A DNA stretch of 64,000 nt from Hygrophila difformis (taxonomy: Eukaryota > Streptophyta > Magnoliopsida > Lamiales > Acanthaceae): assembly GCA_030278955.1 (NCBI GenBank), contig JAOANR010000003.1, positions 29,279,227 to 29,343,226 of the forward strand, written 5' to 3'. Shown here piece after piece: positions 1 to 8,534 of this stretch; the stretch's first letter is position 1; every line of letters starts with the position of its first letter. Below the pieces are notes generated by a model that ran no database searches, was not told where the DNA came from, and worked only from the letters and a program-made list of their open reading frames with translations. The translations under genes and the position numbers were made by a program.

Positions 1-653
1 GCTTGAAAGGGTAACCATCTGCAAGATAAAAACAGGGAATTCCTTCATAAAAAATTATGTACACGACAAGAAACCATGTCGAACTCGCAAGTATATATCA
101 CATTACCGTATACACATCCTTCGTTCACATATCATAAGTTAATAAAGAAACTAAACTGAAAATTTCCCAAACGCACGTCATATAGGAAGGTCAAGAATCA
201 ACATAATTAATTATCAACCAATCACAGATCAATGGATCAATCAAAACGAAGTAAGTTTCTTCCTCATGATACGAAACAAAAGAATTATTGATTAAGTGCG
301 CCGAACAATCACATTGTGTCCCCAATAAAATAACTTCCAAGAAAACCTAACTAACAGGTAATCAATCGAAGAGGAAACTGCAAAAAGAAGAAAGATAAGA
401 AAAAAGCAGTGGAGAAAATGGAGAAAGCAGGAGGGAGGGAAGAAGAATGACCAGGCAAATTGATGTTGATGGTGAAGGTACCGCCATGGTAGGGAGAATC
501 AGGAGGACCGGTGAGAGTGCCAGTGAGGCGATTGAGACGGTGATGATCGGGCAAAGAGAGGGTGATGCCGGAATCCTTGAAATGTTTGGCGTAATCACGG
601 AGCTCCTGATGCACTCGGCGCTGGAGAACGGTTGTTCTCTTGAGTGCTGCCAT
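1..653 (-). CDS. Ubiquitin-conjugating enzyme E2, N-terminal part (exon 1 and start of exon 2; runs off the left edge)
   Basis: E2 enzymes carry activated ubiquitin on a catalytic cysteine. Exon 1 (653-452) encodes 67 residues including the E2 core signature GTLTGPPDSPYHGGTF at about residues 44-60. A GT donor sits at 451-450 and an AG acceptor at 20-19 after a TTATCTTGC tract. Joining 452 to 18 restores GYPF after an aspartate, as expected in E2 proteins (P-D-GYPF). The intron is 432 bp. The catalytic Cys lies in later exons outside the window. Start choice is open: ATG at 653 gives MAALKRTT, and an in-frame ATG at 692 gives a duplicated 13-residue extension. The layout resembles class I, UBC27-like plant E2s, but the subfamily is not certain. 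The donor (GTCATT) is weak beyond GT. Intactness of the rest cannot be judged. Confidence 0.8.
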
Positions 654-692
654 TGTTGATTGGGGAGTGGTTGTTCTGTTGAGTGCTGCCAT
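631..692 (-). repeat. 39-bp tandem duplication of the E2 start-codon segment
   Basis: The 23-bp block 631-653 recurs at 670-692 with one mismatch, at a 39-bp offset. Because 39 is a multiple of three, both ATGs are in frame and both begin MAAL followed by Arg-Thr-Thr. Confidence 0.8.
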
Positions 693-740
693 ATTGTTGA
701 TTGTAACTATGCTGCTCTGCGTTGCTCTGTGAACCCCAGT

Positions 741-748
741 TTTTATAA
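741..748 (-). promoter_or_regulatory. Candidate TATA box of the E2 gene
   Basis: The minus strand reads TTATAAAA about 50 nt before the upstream ATG (692) and about 90 nt before ATG 653. The spacing suits transcription starting near 710, which would place the 692 ATG very close to the cap. Position and motif only; no other support. Confidence 0.45.
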
Positions 749-1005
749 GCGGTGGGATTGATATGTAATTCACTCGTTTTTCTCGGAACCCCACGTCAAA
801 ATGCATTTTTCTCGGAACTGCCCTCTCTGAGTGTTATAAAGGCATTCTCCAATGGATATACTATCTCATTTTTAGGTGTCACGATTGAATCACCTCAAAA
901 GTTAAATATATCTATCCTTAAATAACACTCTTTCTCCAACAATAATATCTAAAAAATAGATATATATGGGACCCATTTACTATTTTATTTAACATTTATA
1001 TTTTA

Positions 1006-1157
1006 CTCCGTCCCATTTAACTTATTTTATTTGACTTCTGCACACAATTTAATATACTTTTTCAACCTTTAAACTACATAATTATACGATTCTAACAAGA
1101 CCTAACTTGACTAATATAAAAAAGTCAAACATGGCACAATAGATGAGACCGAGGGAG
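1006..1157. mobile_element. Decayed Stowaway-type MITE
   Basis: Starts CTCCGTCCCATTTAAC and ends GACCGAGGGAG, imperfect inverted termini of the Stowaway (Tc1/mariner-derived) type, flanked by TA at 1004-1005 and 1158-1159. Inner arms also pair (TTTGACTT near 1030; AAGTCAAA near 1121). About 152 bp and non-coding. Confidence 0.75.
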
Positions 1158-1159
1158 TA

Positions 1160-1974
1160 ATTTATTAGTTATATTAACTAGATTTTTTTTATAAAATAGA
1201 TATTTATAATCAACAATTTATTAATTTATAAAATAGGAATTAATTTAATTAACAAAATAGATATATAATCAACAATTTATTAATTTAATTAACAAAACAA
1301 ATAGGTATTGACTAACAGTTGCTATAGTGAAAATTTTAATAATTCATATTGTATATATAAATATAAAGAAAGTCAATATCTCCGTCTCATTTTATCCATA
1401 CTATAGCTATCATAATTTATGTAGAAACATATCACTCCTTCATTTTAAACACGTGACTCCTATTAAATTTTTTGAAAAAGAATACAAAGCATCAAATAAA
1501 CAATGGAGAACAATTTTTTGTGACAATATGAGTTCAAGAGCTATATATTATTATATCATGATTCATATGAATTATTTTCTACAAATATGGGTACATTTAT
1601 ACTAAGTAGGTCTGCAACAGGATACAATGACAATAATTGTACTATCAATATCCTTATTTTGCGCATTATCTTTACCATAGTTTACTCATCTTCAATTGGC
1701 ACATCTTTTGTATAATTTTTTAACAATATTTGGTTGTTACATTTTGTGTATCTCATTACTTCCTCGACGTAAAGTTTGTGGAAAAATTTCTAATTACGTA
1801 CATTTGTCATTATTTAAAAGAGTTCTCAAATACATACATATAAAGTCATCATGTAAAGGGGTATACAATCACCTTGTCATCCAGTAATAACATGTTACTG
1901 CATTTGAATTATTTATTTCTTAACACGATGTAATTATACATATACGAATAACTCATGGTGATTCTTAAATTATA
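1160..1974. other. AT-rich intergenic DNA without a gene
   Basis: No ORF with recognisable similarity. At 1190-1305 a segment containing AATCAACAATTTATTAATTT occurs twice about 60 bp apart as a direct duplication. The rest shows no structure I can support. Confidence 0.5.
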
Positions 1975-2233
1975 CTCCATCTGTCCCATTTCAGATGTCT
2001 CTTTTGGACTTTTTACATTGTTCATTATATATGTTTGACCTAAATTTTTGTTGCAGTTATATTCGAAAATGTAATCAATTAAGATCTTGTTGGATTTGTC
2101 CTTTAACATAGTTTTAGATTATTTATTTTTTATAATTTTTATTTTTCTACATTTTAAGATATTAATTATTAGATAAATGCATTGGACTGTGTTTCCTAAA
2201 TTTTTTCGGACATTTCAAATGGGACATAGGGAG
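1975..2233. mobile_element. Stowaway-type MITE (about 259 bp)
   Basis: Left end CTCCATCTGTCCCATTTC and right end GAAATGGGACATAGGGAG (minus one junction base) are inverted copies, with TA at 1973-1974 and 2234-2235. The right terminus overlaps the target duplication of the SINE at 2239-2423, so the MITE was there first. Confidence 0.8.
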
Positions 2234-2238
2234 TACTT

Positions 2239-2423
2239 TTTATTTTTTGGTAAACAGTGATACTCATGTGTCGTCAAAGGTATGTGGGAGACCAAGCCAC
2301 ACAAATTACAAAGGGGGATCGGGGGGGGGGGGGGGATAGGGACTGGGTGGGGATCGAACTCCCAACCATAACCTATGGTTGGGAGAATGTGGACTTGACC
2401 GCTAGGGTAAGTCCCCCAACCCC
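2239..2423 (-). mobile_element. tRNA-derived SINE with 11-bp target-site duplication
   Basis: Read on the minus strand, the element starts at 2423 with GGGGTTGGGGGACTTACCC, has an A-box-like CCTAGCGGTCAAG and a B-box-like GAGTTCGATCC (consensus GGTTCGANNCC), and ends in TTTACCAAAAAATAAA. AGGGAGTACTT flanks it at 2228-2238 and 2424-2434. Pol III-type internal promoter plus an A-rich tail and long TSD define a SINE. A C-run on the minus strand (G-run near 2320-2334) interrupts the body. Length about 185 bp. The short plus-strand reading frame here is a shadow. Confidence 0.85.
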
Positions 2424-2434
2424 AGGGAGTACTT

Positions 2435-2791
2435 GTTATTGAGTGATTTCAAAATTATCATACTCCAAATAATTTGTCATTTCTCGAAATATTTATGCAA
2501 GTTAGAATTATTAAATGATTTATAATATATTTGAATATATAAATATTCAATTAAATGATTTAGAATATATTGGTTTTACTAATTTTTTCATAAACATCAA
2601 ATATATAATAATTTGTTTCCAATATATATCTTTTTAAAATATATGAAAAGATTTCTCAAGATTTTCATATACTAATAAATAGATTTATTATCTAAATAAA
2701 AGATTTAAAAGGTTGATGATGTGGCAAGGATGATGATTCAGCGGTGACGTGCAAATGACTGTACTTTTCTGAATGATTAATCAGCACCTAC
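2435..2791. other. AT-rich target DNA left of element A, with one arm of a large fold-back
   Basis: No gene. The stretch about 2600-2745 is an imperfect inverted copy of about 32360-32510 on the other side of element A; shared runs include ATCTTTTTAAAATATAT and ATAGATTTATT. Removing A brings the arms within about 0.6 kb, consistent with a fold-back or TIR element into which A inserted. Confidence 0.5.
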
Positions 2792-3330
2792 TGTAATACC
2801 CGAGAATTTTACAACATAAAATAAATAAATAATAAAGAGAACATAATAAATAAATAAAGAATCATAAAAGATGAGAAATGGAATTTAAATTAAAAAGGAA
2901 ACAAAATTCCGAGAACCCGGGAAGCCGAAGACAATTTAATCGAATAAATGGTTACACGGAAACCCAACACCGATGGACTCAATAACCCGAGTCCAAATGT
3001 AAATTTAGATCCGAATAAAATTAGGATAGGAAATCGGAGCCCGAAGATACCCCGGAAATCGGAATATGGGAACATAGAGGGATAGAAGTCCGGAAGAGAG
3101 GAGGAAAAGCGCGATGGATCGCACGACCCGCCCGGACCGGAGTCCAGGCGTGAGTGGCGCGCTGGCCGCGCGGTTGTTGGCCTTAGACCGCGCCACGACC
3201 GCGCCACACTGGCAGCAACAAACCAAGCGAGATTTTCTCGCCCGAACGCGGATTTTTCGACTTTCGGTTGAACATCTTTCGACTCTAGACTCTTAGAGTC
3301 AGATCTTGGATGCCCTAGGCCTTAGTTATC

Positions 3331-3338
3331 TATAAATA
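3331..3338 (+). promoter_or_regulatory. TATA box of element A LTR promoter
   Basis: TATAAATA follows the GC-rich U3 block and precedes AAACCCTA-type plant leader sequence. The same motif occurs at 30179-30186 in the 3' LTR. A transcription start near 3365 would place R and U5 to its right. Confidence 0.6.
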
Positions 3339-3657
3339 AGACCTCCGAAAAGCTCCGAATACGTTTTAAAACCCTACGAAATCTCTCTACACGTTGAAAC
3401 CCTAATCCCGGAGTCGTCGGAGGCACGAAGGCAAGCGAGGGGACTGGGTTGGACGAAAATCCAAGGACTCCCGTCATCGTGGTAAGATCTGATCCCTTCC
3501 TTACCATTTGTGATTCGAAAACGAATCCTAATTAAACCTCTTTTCTATTCTAAACCCCGATCCGGACGCGTTGAGGAAAAACGAAGGATCTCGGAGGGAG
3601 GACGAAGAACGTGGAAGCCACGCCCCCGAATCATCGAGCCGAGACATCCATAGATCT

Positions 3658-3673
3658 GTAAGTTAATACTTAC
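3658..3673 (+). other. Putative splice donor in element A LTR, embedded in a palindrome
   Basis: GTAAGT-TAAT-ACTTAC is a perfect 6-bp stem around a consensus donor. The same site is at 30506 in the 3' LTR. Matching acceptors with an upstream CTGAC branch-point motif lie at 28334-28335 (5' LTR, beyond element B) and 31716-31717 (3' LTR). Confidence 0.5.
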
Positions 3674-4522
3674 ATGGTTTTGGGAGTAACTAAAACATTC
3701 AAACCTAAAAGTTTAAACAAATCTTTCGTAAATCTGCCAATGTATGTTTTTACCGGTGCAACAGTTTTGTCGAATTTTTCTGAACCTTAAAATGACTTCA
3801 AACGGAAAAACTTAAAACACAAAAAACGTTTCTAAGGATTAGATCTATCTACTGTAAAATGTTCATAATTTTTAGAGACGATTTGATATGTGAAATCCAC
3901 CCGAAACCGAACTGCTTGAAATTGGATCTTGAAATTCTTGACAGAACTTAGGTCCGATCTTGATCACGTTTTTGACATTAGTTCTAGGCCGATTTAGATC
4001 TTTGGCCGAGCATGAAAGTTGTAGATAAATGTCTTAAGAAGGTCTCTGTAAAAGTTCATTAAGTTTGGAGTTGATTTGCTATGGTAGATCATGATAATCT
4101 TGAACTGCTGTACATGAAATTCGGACAGATTAATGATATGACGAAAATTGACATTTTTTACCTATTTTGGTATCTCGGATTGAAAAAGATAAAACACGAA
4201 AGTTGTTCATCTCGATGTTTCTGAGTCAGTGGTAAAATTTCAGAATTTTTGGAGTAAAACTAGATTTTTAATGAATTTTTAAGTAACTGTGGTTGACCGA
4301 GTCAAATCTTGAAATCTTGTTGAAACGGTAAAATTAGCCTTTAAGGTTTAAACGAGTAGAAATTCTTTGAAAATAAGATACACGAAACGAGAAGATTAAA
4401 ATATGGCGGGTTATGACTGAGTTAGATATTGTCAATGTTCTCTGCGGCTTGGGACATAAGAGCCCAAGTGTATGTCTAGGTTGACGTAAGAGCCCTAGCG
4501 AAACACTGATCGTATGGCTAGC

Positions 4523-4544
4523 TGTAACACCCCGGTTTTGGTAA
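4523..4544 (-). repeat. Terminal 22 bp of element B 3' LTR, cut off by element C
   Basis: TGTAACACCCCGGTTTTGG followed by TAA is the inverted end of the B LTR. Element C then begins at 4545, and the B LTR continues at 11399 after the duplicated GGTAA. Confidence 0.9.
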
Positions 4545-5549
4545 TGTAATACCCCAGATTTTTATCAACGTCCAAAGGAATAAAATTTTTTCCGATCAAT
4601 GTCGAAACATCTCCGAGAAGAAGAAAATAATTTATCACAATAAATTATTGCTCGGAAATAAAACGCCGATAGATTCAAATTCAAAATCGAATAAAAGAGG
4701 GAAAGGAAGCCCGAAGACATTCCATCAATTGAGTCAAGACAATTGGAATTAAATTCAAGAAGGAAAAGAATTTTAAATCCAAGAACCCGTGAAGTCGGAA
4801 GAAATTTAATGATACAAGTTATTGCACGGGAATCAAAAGACGACAAATTGGAAGCCGACGAACCCGAGAAATCGCCATCGAAAATTTAAATCCAAAAATA
4901 AAGAATTGGATTTAAATTATTAAAACCGAAATAATTCCGAGAGAGCGGAATTTATTATTTATCGGAAGATAGCAACTCGAAACGAGTTTATCGAATTGTC
5001 CCAACAATCACGGATAATTCCCACATTATGATTTTTATTTTTGTAAAGAAGGAATCTTAATATTTATAAAAAAAAAAAAAAAAATATTAAAAGTTACTGT
5101 AGCACTACTGTAGCACTACTGTAGCGCTACTGTAGCGGCCGCCTAATTGTCGGCCTAGGCCTCCAAATCCGGGATTCCTTGTCCCTTTAATGGCCATAAC
5201 ACCCCCAACACCCCCATTTCAGCCATTTCCATCCCCTCTTCACTCCCAAAACACTCCCAAAAGCCAAACACTCTTCCGACGAACTTCCGGCGACTTTCCG
5301 ACGAGTTTCCGGCAACCAAATCCAACCAAGGAAGTGTGTAGATCAAGGATTTCAGGCTTTGGATTGTTGGTAAGATGTTATTCAAGTTTCCATATGGTTT
5401 TAAGATCATAAACATCATCCTAACTTACGAATCTTCGTATTCAAACACAAATCGGAGCCAAGGGAAGAATAAATCGGGTGGAAGAGATTCGTTCGTGACA
5501 TCCCGTGGATTCCGGACGACCCCGTAACTTCCTAGACATCATCCCCACT

Positions 5550-7053
5550 GTAAGTTAACCTTACTATGGTTTTGGGTGACTTAAAATGCAACCAAACATA
5601 GAGTTTTAAAAACTCTAAAATCTGTCAACAAGAAAAACCCCCGGCGCAGCGTTTTCGTATGAATTTTTCGATCCCTTAAAAGTCTTCAAACGAGAAAACT
5701 CAAAACATGAAAAACGTTCCTAAGACATAGATCTAGCTTCTGTAAAATTTTCATAATTTTTCATTGTGTTTTGATATCCGAAAACGGCCTCCAACAAACC
5801 TGCCCTAAAAGTCAAATTTGAAACTGTGGCAGATTTGAAATTGGACCAAAACCCCTACTTCAAGAGTTCAAACCTAAAAACCCAAAACTAAGATTTTGAT
5901 CCTAAGATCTTAAGCTATACTGTGTAAAAATTTCAGAAATTTTCATTGAGTTTTGATACCCCAAATCGTATCGGACATATTCTGCGTTTTAAGAGTTTTC
6001 GAAAGGATGACAGATTTCATAACCGATCTTGAGGAGCTTATTCCTATCATTTCTAGCCCGAACCAATCTTTGAGTTCTAAACAAAAGTTGTTGGAAATCA
6101 AGTCTAGTATGTGCCTGTAAAATTTCAGAATTTTTGAAGTCCATTTGATATGTCAAAAAGTCAAATCTTTTAACGTTGTCAAACCTGAATCATGACAGCT
6201 TTTCGTTTCTGTAGAAAACTCGATTTTTGACATGCTTCCCATCGTTTTTCCAAAAAACTTAAAACACGAAAGTTGTTCATTGGGATGTTTTTGAGATGCT
6301 GTACAAATTTCAAATCAATCGCCTAAGAAATGGATTTTTAAACCAAAAAGGCGCAAACTGTGACATCGATCGATTTTTGAAATCTTTTAAACAACGATCG
6401 AGACGTTGGAATTACGATAAAGCTATATTTTTGAAAAATCCCGTTACACCAAATAAAAACATTTTCTGTAAAAGAATTCTTTAGAAACATTGGGGACTTG
6501 TGACCAAGTTTGACATTATCAATATGATTCATGCGGGTTTGATTCCCAATGATATATTTGAGTTCTTGCGGGTTAGATTCCCCAAGGGCGATTGTATGTT
6601 TTCCTGCGGGTTAGATTCCCCAGGATGTATTGAGTTCTTGCGGGTTAGATTCCCCAATGGCGATTGTATGATTTCCTGCGGAAATATTGGTTATGAGGAT
6701 TGCGGTCACAAGAGCCCTGGTGAATGGTGAACTATAAAAGAAACGAAAAATATTTTGAGAAATGATATTTTTGAAATTGGCTGAGGCCGCCGGATCACCG
6801 GCTAACTGTTACAATTGGCTGCGGCCGCCGGATTGCCGGCTAAATTAAACATTGTTGAAATGGTTATGTAACGGGAGAACAAAATATCTAATATTTTTAA
6901 GTATTTATTTAGTTATGCCTTGCAAATCATTACCTACAAGAAATATTTTTATTAAATCTAATTAAAGGCTTTGAAACCCCTAACCCATGCTATGTGTTAA
7001 CTTACTCAGCGCGTTTTTGCTGACCCAAACCATATATCTCCTTTTTCTTACAG
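5550..7053 (+). other. Putative intron inside element C 5' LTR
   Basis: Donor ACT|GTAAGTTAAC; acceptor CTTTTTCTTACAG|AGT with CTGAC about 30 nt upstream, fitting a plant branch point. The counterpart in the 3' LTR is about 9552-11055. Intron length about 1504 bp. It would be removed from the 5' leader before the primer site. Confidence 0.45.
6530..6720 (+). repeat. Degenerate 35-37-bp tandem repeats in C LTR
   Basis: Four to six units share GCGGGTTAGATTCCCC with alternating tails (GCGATTGTATG or TATTGAGTTC). Repeated at 10532-10722 in the 3' LTR. It occupies the place held by a 28-bp array in B and by CCGGCGGCCGC repeats in F. Confidence 0.75.
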
Positions 7054-7394
7054 AGTACGAAGAATATGCATCGTCATATGCATACATGGGAACATTAGGG
7101 GAAATCTTTATTTTAAATCCCTGCATTTAATTACGACTTGCATGAACGGGCCTGTTAACCCGTGTTTTGGCCATGTCGGCCCTTATACATTATTTCCGCT
7201 GCACAAATTAAAATTTCCGCTGCAACTTTGATGTATTATTTTTAAATTATCTATGAATGGGCTGTTTGAATATTTTAAATCCTGAAAAACCATAGCCTTG
7301 CATCTCTTTAGTGAGCTCGGAGAAACCGTGTCTTGCTAGGGAGGTGTGGCGGTGGCATCCCGGCCTGGGTTACCAAAACCGGGGTGTTACAGAG

Positions 7395-7471
7395 TGGTAT
7401 CAGAGCCCAGACTATTTTAAAGCTAATTATTTTAAAGAAAATATCTGATACCAAAGTTGGTATCAGAGCCC
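7395..7471 (+). other. Double primer-binding site of element C with palindrome
   Basis: TGGTATCAGAGCCC at 7395-7408 starts three bases after the LTR and matches the 3' end of plant initiator tRNA-Met. A second copy is at 7458-7471. Its left half lies in a perfect inverted repeat at 7444-7467 (11-bp stems, AG between). The 63-bp offset marks a tandem duplication of the primer-site unit. Confidence 0.85.
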
Positions 7472-8349
7472 GGAATATTTTAAAACTACTATTTTAAAGA
7501 GCCCGTAATATTTTTAAACTATTATTTTCAAGTATTATTATTTTTAAAGTTATCATTTCTAAACTAGTACTCCCTCCGTCCCACTACACTTGTCCTGTTT
7601 GACTTTTTTACACTGTTCATTATTCAGTTTTGACTCTATTTAATTGCAAGTATATATTTAGCAAAAAATAGTCGAGATGGGTCTTGTTAGAATCGTATGA
7701 TCACGTAGTTTTATAATATATATTTTGTATAATTTTTCATTGTGTATATTTTGAGATATTAACAGATAAAAAAAGTGCATTGGATTGTGTGCAAAAGTGA
7801 AACAGGACAAGTTAAATGGGACGGAGGGAGTAATATATTTTAAAGAGCCCAATTATTATTTTGAAGTTAAAGCCCAAATTTTTAGCCCAAAAATTTTTAA
7901 GAAGCCAAGAAATTATTTTCAGCCCAATAACCTTGTTTTTATTTAAAGCCCAAATAATTTATTTCTTTCGGCCCAATATAGTGGTCCAAACCTTTTATCC
8001 TCATTTTAACCTATCCATGGAATAAATTTATTTTTAAAAACCCATGGATAAATAAATGCATGCATAAAATTTTTTTTATTGGGGGGATCACATATGCATA
8101 TGCATACATAAATATCTGTACTAACTTTTTTTTGTGAATCGTATGTGATACATAACCCTCTCACTCTAGTGTTCGACATGACCTTGAGTCTTGACTTAGA
8201 AGCGCCAACTTCAGACTAACCTTGCCTTAGTCATAAATCTTGATCACTTAGAAACTCATCTTCGCGTGCTTCTAAAATGACACCTAGAAGAATACTGAGG
8301 AAGGATCATATGCGATGATACCCGAACCTGGTTGCGAATAATACATAGG
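7472..8349 (+). other. Element C internal leader, non-coding
   Basis: No gag or pol. AT-rich with about ten AGCCCAA motifs between about 7850 and 7990 and a CCATGG hairpin near 8015-8045. Contains the MITE at 7570-7830. Homologous to the leaders of B (24502-24930) and F (46600-47030). Confidence 0.7.
7570..7830. mobile_element. Stowaway-type MITE in element C
   Basis: Well-preserved termini CTCCCTCCGTCCC and GGGACGGAGGGAG, with TA at 7568-7569 and 7831-7832. The same place in element B (about 24832-24842) reads ACTAGTAGTATAT on the minus strand, an unoccupied site, so insertion happened after B and C separated. Confidence 0.92.
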
Positions 8350-8534
8350 CAGTTATGGGGACATAACTGTAATCTTAAGGGGGGGAGGATGTAATACCCT
8401 GTAAGAATGCATAAGCATTTATTTTTGAAACCCGAATAGTTTATATCCCAAGTAACAAAAGGACCCAAACTCTTAGCGCGAGAAAAGCCGAAACACAACT
8501 TCGGGGACGAAGTTGATTCTTAAGGGGGGTAGAC
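8350..8534 (+). other. Element C 3' module: two stem-loops, each followed by a polypurine tract
   Basis: Stem-loop 1 at 8350-8369 (CAGTTATG-GGGA-CATAACTG), purine tract 8377-8389 and a false LTR start TGTAATACCC at 8390. Stem-loop 2 at 8496-8515 (CAACTTCG-GGGA-CGAAGTTG), purine tract 8521-8534, then the real LTR at 8535. Only the second tract can have primed this copy, because the LTR begins there. Confidence 0.75.

Larger units (their letters stand above)
2792..4522 (+). repeat. Element A 5' LTR, first part
   Basis: Matches 29640-31342 in the 3' LTR. Contains a GC-rich block near 3110-3215, a TATA box, an AAACCCTAA-type leader, a donor-like GTAAGT at 3658, and repeated ACATAAGAGCCC motifs near 4449-4500. 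It breaks at CTAGC, the target of element B, and resumes at 27955. Confidence 0.92.
4545..7391 (+). repeat. Element C 5' LTR
   Basis: Parts in order: AT-rich U3; a 16-A tract near 5069-5084; a GCTACTGTAGC minisatellite (5096-5140); putative donor at 5550-5551; degenerate roughly 150-bp repeats (about 5630-6330); 35-37-bp GCGGGTTAGATTCCCC repeats (6530-6720); two copies of a GGCCGCCGG-rich hairpin (6780-6842); a CTGAC plus pyrimidine tract and acceptor at 7052-7053; then the U5 end. Short reading frames inside are not genes. Confidence 0.92.

Noticed and set aside
2257..2442. 61-codon plus ORF
   Set aside because: Antisense to the SINE and runs through a 14-G tract; no coding signal.
7395..7408. 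tRNA-Met gene fragment
   Set aside because: Only the 3' acceptor complement is present, directly after an LTR: a primer-binding site, not a tRNA gene.
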